From: JACPHD01 sp964526325
Lineage (GTDB): Bacteria > Patescibacteriota > Patescibacteriia > Patescibacteriales > GWC2-42-12
Assembly: GCA_964526325.1 (NCBI GenBank)
Contig: CAZGKM010000003.1
Coordinates: 8,866-72,865 of the forward strand
DNA length: 64,000 bases
Reading direction: 5' to 3'
Shown here: positions 60,610 through 64,000 of the stretch, one piece after another
Numbering within the stretch: the stretch's first letter is position 1
How the letters are laid out: each line of letters starts with the position of its first letter
Made by a program: the position numbers and the translations under genes
Notes under the pieces: model-generated
What the model was told of the DNA's origin: nothing
The model's database searches: none
Seen by the model: only the letters and a program-made list of their open reading frames with translations

Positions 60610-61767
60610 ATGCAAAAATATATGATTAGAAATAAAAATATAGTAAAAATTTTTATAATTACAATTATTTTCTTTTTTCCGCTTCTAAGCGTTAACGCAG
60701 CTGTTTTATCTTTAAACTCTGATAGCGTAGAATATGGGTTGGAGGATACTATAAGCGTTAATATAACGGTCAATATAGATGAGGAAGAAGAATGTATTAA
60801 TACGGTAGAAGCTTATATTGTTTTTTTGCCAGAAATTATTAAGGCTGTTGATTTTAGTTCGGGAGAATCGATTTTAAGCTTATGGATAGCTAGGCCGGGC
60901 AAAGAGGATATGGATGAGATAAACAGCAATGGCATAATTCATTTTTCAGGAGGAATACCGGGCGGATATTGCGGCAAGCTTCCCGGCGACCCCGGGGAAA
61001 GCAATATTATCGGTAAATTAATTTTTAAAGTTAATGATAATATTGATAAAACGCAGACCGCTGAAATAGATTTTTCAGAGGAAACAAAAGTCCTTTTAAA
61101 TGACGGTTTGGGAACAAGCGCAAAGATTACGTTAAACGGAGTTGATTTTATAATAAATAAAGATTTAGCGGAAAAAGAAAATAATTGGGAAAAACTAATT
61201 AAAGAAGATAATATTCCTCCCGAATCTTTTGTTATAGAGCTTTATAAAGATGAAAATATTTTTAACGGCCAGTATTTTATATTTTTCTCAACTACGGACA
61301 AACAGACCGGCGTTGATCATTATGAGGTTTTAGAAATAAAACCCAATCAACTGCTTGAGCAGAGCGCGAAAAAAAGTTTTTTTGATAAATTATTAAGACG
61401 AAAAAGCCCAGCTCTTGAATGGAAAAAAGCGGAAATTCCTTATTTATTAGAAGATCAAAGTCTTGGCAGTATTATCAGAGTTAAGGCGATTGATAAGGCA
61501 GGCAACGAAAGAATCGGAGAATATATTCCTTCAAAGGATGTATATGAAAAGCCGAAAACTTCAAATATGCTATATTATATGATATTATTGATAATAGCGA
61601 TTGTTGTTTTATTGATTTTATCCATCGTAAAATTAATTTTTCGTAAAAAAATAAATAAAGAAAATAATAATACCGATAAAATAATCGGAAAAGCTGAAGA
61701 TACTCTCCCGGTTAAAGATAAAAATCAAGACGGCGTTAATTATAAAAATAATGATAAAAGCGAATAA
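60610..61767 (+). CDS. Membrane protein with cohesin-like domain (unit 2, first)
   Basis: 385 aa. Signal peptide 1-30 (SVNA). A diverged cohesin-like domain (about 31-180): VLSLNSDSVEYGLEDTISVN, VEAYIVFLPEIIKAVDFSSG, IIHFSGGIPGGYCG, VLLNDGLGTSAKI. An extracellular Ig-like domain (about 205-300, VKAIDKAGNERIGEYI) is followed by one membrane helix near 317-338 and a charged tail of about 45 residues. It is one of two cohesin-type genes in this unit. The start is 4 bp after the dockerin stop, and the end overlaps the earliest in-frame start of the next gene. Confidence 0.75.
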   Translation: MQKYMIRNKNIVKIFIITIIFFFPLLSVNAAVLSLNSDSVEYGLEDTISVNITVNIDEEEECINTVEAYIVFLPEIIKAVDFSSGESILSLWIARPGKEDMDEINSNGIIHFSGGIPGGYCGKLPGDPGESNIIGKLIFKVNDNIDKTQTAEIDFSEETKVLLNDGLGTSAKITLNGVDFIINKDLAEKENNWEKLIKEDNIPPESFVIELYKDENIFNGQYFIFFSTTDKQTGVDHYEVLEIKPNQLLEQSAKKSFFDKLLRRKSPALEWKKAEIPYLLEDQSLGSIIRVKAIDKAGNERIGEYIPSKDVYEKPKTSNMLYYMILLIIAIVVLLILSIVKLIFRKKINKENNNTDKIIGKAEDTLPVKDKNQDGVNYKNNDKSE

Positions 61768-61798
61768 CGCCAATTACAATATGATTAATAAGGAGGAT

Positions 61799-63580
61799 AT
61801 GACAAAACAAAATTTTACAAATAAAATAGCCACTTTTTTTATAAGCGTGTGTATTTTATTTATTAATTTTGGAATTATATTACCTGCTCAAGCCGCCGGA
61901 GCGTCTTTATATTTATCTCCATCATCAGGAACCCATATTATCAATGGGAAATTTACAATTCAGGTAAGATTAAGCACCGGCGGGCAAGTTATAAATGCCT
62001 CCGAAGGATTAATAAATTTTGACAAAGATATTTTAGAGGTAGCTAGCGTTTCGAAAAGCGGCTCAATTTTTTCTTTATGGACTGCGGAGCCGAGTTTTTC
62101 CAATTCGGCCGGAACAATCAGCTTTGGCGGAGGATTGCCACCGCCTGGTTTTTCCGGAGCTTCAGGAATAGTTTGCAGCATTACATTTAAAGCGAAAAAA
62201 ATGGGTACCGGCATGGCAAGATTTTCTTCAGGCGCTATATTGGCTAATGACGGGAAGGGGACTAATATTTTAGAAAGCATGGGAAGCGGTAATTACACTG
62301 TTGCGGCAGCAGAAACCGTTCCAAAATCTACCGATGAAAAAAAGGACTCTTCAAAAACCGAAGAAAAAAAAGGCCTAGAAACGAAAGAAGTTGAAGAATA
62401 TAATAAGCCGCTGATAACTTCTCCGACTCATCCGGACCAGAATAAATGGTATAATAATAAAAATGTTGAATTTAAATGGGAGCTTCCGGATACCGTAACC
62501 GGGGTAAGTATAATGTTTAATCAAGAGCCGGTTTCAGATCCTGGCTCAAAATCGGACGGCATATTTACGTCAAAATTATATAATGACGTAGAAAGCGGAA
62601 CCTGGTATTTGCATTTAAAATTTAATGACGGAAAAAGATGGGGCACGGTTGAGCATTACCGGGTGCTTATTGACTCGTTAAGACCGCTTCCCTTTACCGT
62701 TAAAGTTGAGCAGAGTGATAAGAACGACTGGCCAACAATGTTTTTTAAAGCCGTTGATGAAGAGTCCGGCATCGTGTATTATGAGATTTATATAAACAGC
62801 CTGGATGAAAAAAAATACCTATTAGAGGATGTTGAGGAAATGCTTAATGTAAAACTTTCCGAATTGGAATTCGGCGAGCATACAGCTTTAATAAAAGCCG
62901 TAGATAAGGCGGGCAACGAAACATCTTCTACTTTAACTTTTACTATTGATCCTATAGAATCGCCGGAGTTAAAGAATTACCCCAGGGAATTTAAATCAAC
63001 CGACAAGCTTTTTATCAGCGGTAGCGCCTTGCCTAATGCTTCGGTCAGTATTTTTATCCAGCCAGAGAACGGGAATATAATAACAAAAATTGCTCAAAGC
63101 GATAAAGACGGCAATTGGTTTTTAATTTACGATGAAAATTTGCCTAATGGCCGCTATATTGCATGGGCTGAAGTTGCTAATGAGAATGGTTTAAAAAGCA
63201 AATCATCAAGCAAGATAAGCTTCTTGGTTACACCTCCGGTATTCGCCAGAATTGGTTCGTTTGTAATAAATTATTTTACCGTTTTCGTCAGTTTATTATT
63301 CATGATTATATTGATAATCGTCTCGCTTTTATATATTGCCAGCGTCATAAGAAAGAAGCTAAAGAAAGAAACTTTAGAGGTTGAGCAAGTGTTGCAAAAA
63401 AATATGGCTATCTTAAAAAAGATAGTGGAAAGTGAAATCGGTAAATTAAATAAGATAAATAAATCACCGGAACTAGCGAAAGAAAGGCTGAAGATGAAAA
63501 AAATGCTTGAAGATAATATAAAAACAACCGAGAAAAAAATATTAGACGAAATAAATGATGTTGAGGATATCTTAAGATAA
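61799..63580 (+). CDS. Membrane-anchored cohesin protein (unit 2, second)
   Basis: Three in-frame ATG (61751, 61781, 61799) are possible; 61799 is preferred because it gives a clean signal peptide (1-33, ending AQAA) and follows AAGGAGG closely, giving 593 aa. A cohesin domain (about 34-170): SLYLSPSSGTHIINGKFTIQ, ASEGLINFDKDILEV, TISFGGGLPPPGFSGASGIV, GAILANDGKGTNI. A Lys/Glu linker and Ig-like domains follow (SPTHPDQNKWYNNKNVEFKW; DKAGNETSSTLTFTIDPIES; LFISGSALPNASVSIFI), then one membrane helix near 490-515 and a cytoplasmic coiled-coil tail. The plan matches the 36857 protein throughout, so they are paralogues. Confidence 0.85.
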   Translation: MTKQNFTNKIATFFISVCILFINFGIILPAQAAGASLYLSPSSGTHIINGKFTIQVRLSTGGQVINASEGLINFDKDILEVASVSKSGSIFSLWTAEPSFSNSAGTISFGGGLPPPGFSGASGIVCSITFKAKKMGTGMARFSSGAILANDGKGTNILESMGSGNYTVAAAETVPKSTDEKKDSSKTEEKKGLETKEVEEYNKPLITSPTHPDQNKWYNNKNVEFKWELPDTVTGVSIMFNQEPVSDPGSKSDGIFTSKLYNDVESGTWYLHLKFNDGKRWGTVEHYRVLIDSLRPLPFTVKVEQSDKNDWPTMFFKAVDEESGIVYYEIYINSLDEKKYLLEDVEEMLNVKLSELEFGEHTALIKAVDKAGNETSSTLTFTIDPIESPELKNYPREFKSTDKLFISGSALPNASVSIFIQPENGNIITKIAQSDKDGNWFLIYDENLPNGRYIAWAEVANENGLKSKSSSKISFLVTPPVFARIGSFVINYFTVFVSLLFMIILIIVSLLYIASVIRKKLKKETLEVEQVLQKNMAILKKIVESEIGKLNKINKSPELAKERLKMKKMLEDNIKTTEKKILDEINDVEDILR

Positions 63581-63598
63581 GGCAATAAAATTTTCATG

Positions 63599-63632
63599 CG
63601 ACCCATTTTTTAAAAAGATGGGTCGTTTTTTA
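63599..63632 (+). terminator. Terminator of unit 2
   Basis: CGACCCAT / ATGGGTCG stem, then six T; the loop is T/A-rich and could extend the stem. Confidence 0.8.
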
Positions 63633-63951
63633 TCTATATTCAGCTTTATTTAGATGAATTTATGTTTATGCTAGTTAACCTAAGCAATCAAAATAATAGC
63701 GCAGCCGTTTCAATAATAGCTTACGGCTTAAGGCCGATTACCAGGAATATGAATTCCGAAAGTTAAGCCATCAAGACGTTTAAGTCAGTTTATAGGCATA
63801 AGCCGGTCTCTTCTTTGGCTTGGGATATCGTCAGAGCCATAGTCTACTTCGGCGCTAAACGATAAATAGAAAGAATTTATATATAATCTAAATTTTTAAT
63901 AAGTCTATAATAAGATTTTTTTAACATATCCTATTTATTTAGGAGCTGGAC

Positions 63952-63977
63952 AAAAATAGCACTATGTGCTATTTTTT
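63952..63977 (+). terminator. Hairpin terminator near the window end
   Basis: AAAAATAGCAC (63952-63962) pairs with GTGCTATTTTT across a TAT loop, followed by further T. The transcript it ends is not identifiable. Confidence 0.7.
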
Positions 63978-64000
63978 ATTTTCAGTCAAAGATTCGTGCT

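Larger units (their letters stand above)
63581..64000 (+). other. Last 420 bp: no supported gene
   Basis: After the unit 2 terminator I see only short open stretches in several frames between 63660 and 63860 (for example QEYEFRKLSHQDV and KPVSSLAWDIVRAIVYFGAK), interrupted by stops and lacking starts; they could be a decayed gene but match nothing I know. A hairpin terminator lies at 63952-63977. Confidence 0.5.

Noticed and set aside
173..63580. Alternative genetic code (TGA as glycine, as in SR1 and Gracilibacteria)
   Set aside because: Genuine genes end in TGA with proper domain boundaries (for example the dockerin gene at 36305-36307 and the small gene at 10438-10440), and no gene needs TGA read through.
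34508..63580. Sortase-type (LPXTG) anchoring of the surface proteins
   Set aside because: No LPXTG-plus-hydrophobic-plus-basic tail was seen at any C-terminus and no sortase gene occurs in the window; anchoring seems to be through membrane helices or C-terminal beta modules.
63640..63860. Possible decayed gene after the last terminator
   Set aside because: Short peptides in different frames broken by stops, no recognisable motif on either strand.

Overview
The window is a low-GC metagenome-style scaffold (it contains a run of 100 N) that reads best as a Candidate Phyla Radiation (Patescibacteria, probably Parcubacteria-type) genome. The evidence is a compact primary sigma factor behind a primase tail, a tRNA without an encoded CCA, many small CxxC/membrane proteins typical of that group, giant secreted proteins built of fibronectin-III/Ig-like modules, and dockerin and cohesin domains without cellulosomal enzymes. 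TGA is used as a stop codon, so the code is not the TGA=Gly code of SR1/Gracilibacteria. The organism assignment is inference.

Layout. 1-1435: 3' end of a probable dnaG and rpoD. 1494-2549 (minus): unknown protein. 2762-2833: tRNA-Asn. 3000-4718: membrane-anchored GH10 xylanase, followed by a serine-recombinase relic. 5284-10034: one compact operon led by an ArsR-type repressor, with an ArsP-type permease, an ArsG/CcdA-type permease, a DUF2703 protein and at least three thioredoxin-like or CxxC proteins. It looks like a metalloid/thiol-redox island. 10264-11027: three small genes. 11161-12414: M23 endopeptidase.

12785-63580 is a 51-kb cell-surface locus, all on the plus strand. It opens with a membrane-tethered HTH protein and continues with two giant secreted proteins (1749 and about 3058 aa), a 37-cysteine lipoprotein, and a WxL-like secreted protein with a structured mRNA leader. 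Then come three DUF916-like membrane proteins (one fused to a LytR_C-like domain), a dockerin protein, an Hsp20 chaperone, a membrane cohesin protein, a 3950-aa giant, a four-FN3 protein, a MacB-like ABC transporter, a second short surface protein, a membrane methyltransferase, a fourth DUF916-like protein, a second dockerin protein, and two cohesin-type membrane proteins. The three giant genes alone occupy about 41% of the window.

How it may work together (inference). The order DUF916-like protein(s) -> dockerin protein -> membrane cohesin protein occurs twice, so the region looks like a duplicated surface-assembly cassette. Two kinds of C-terminal module each occur once on a short protein and once on a giant. 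One resembles Gram-positive WxL domains (28841 gene; C-terminus of the 18529 giant). The other is shared by the 38805 giant and the 55699 gene. Short proteins could form the bulk surface layer and the giants could be adhesins docked in it, with DUF916-like proteins as membrane receptors and cohesin/dockerin pairs as non-covalent links. An identical block of about 855 bp and perfectly periodic 321-bp repeats show that the giants are being actively homogenised and expanded.
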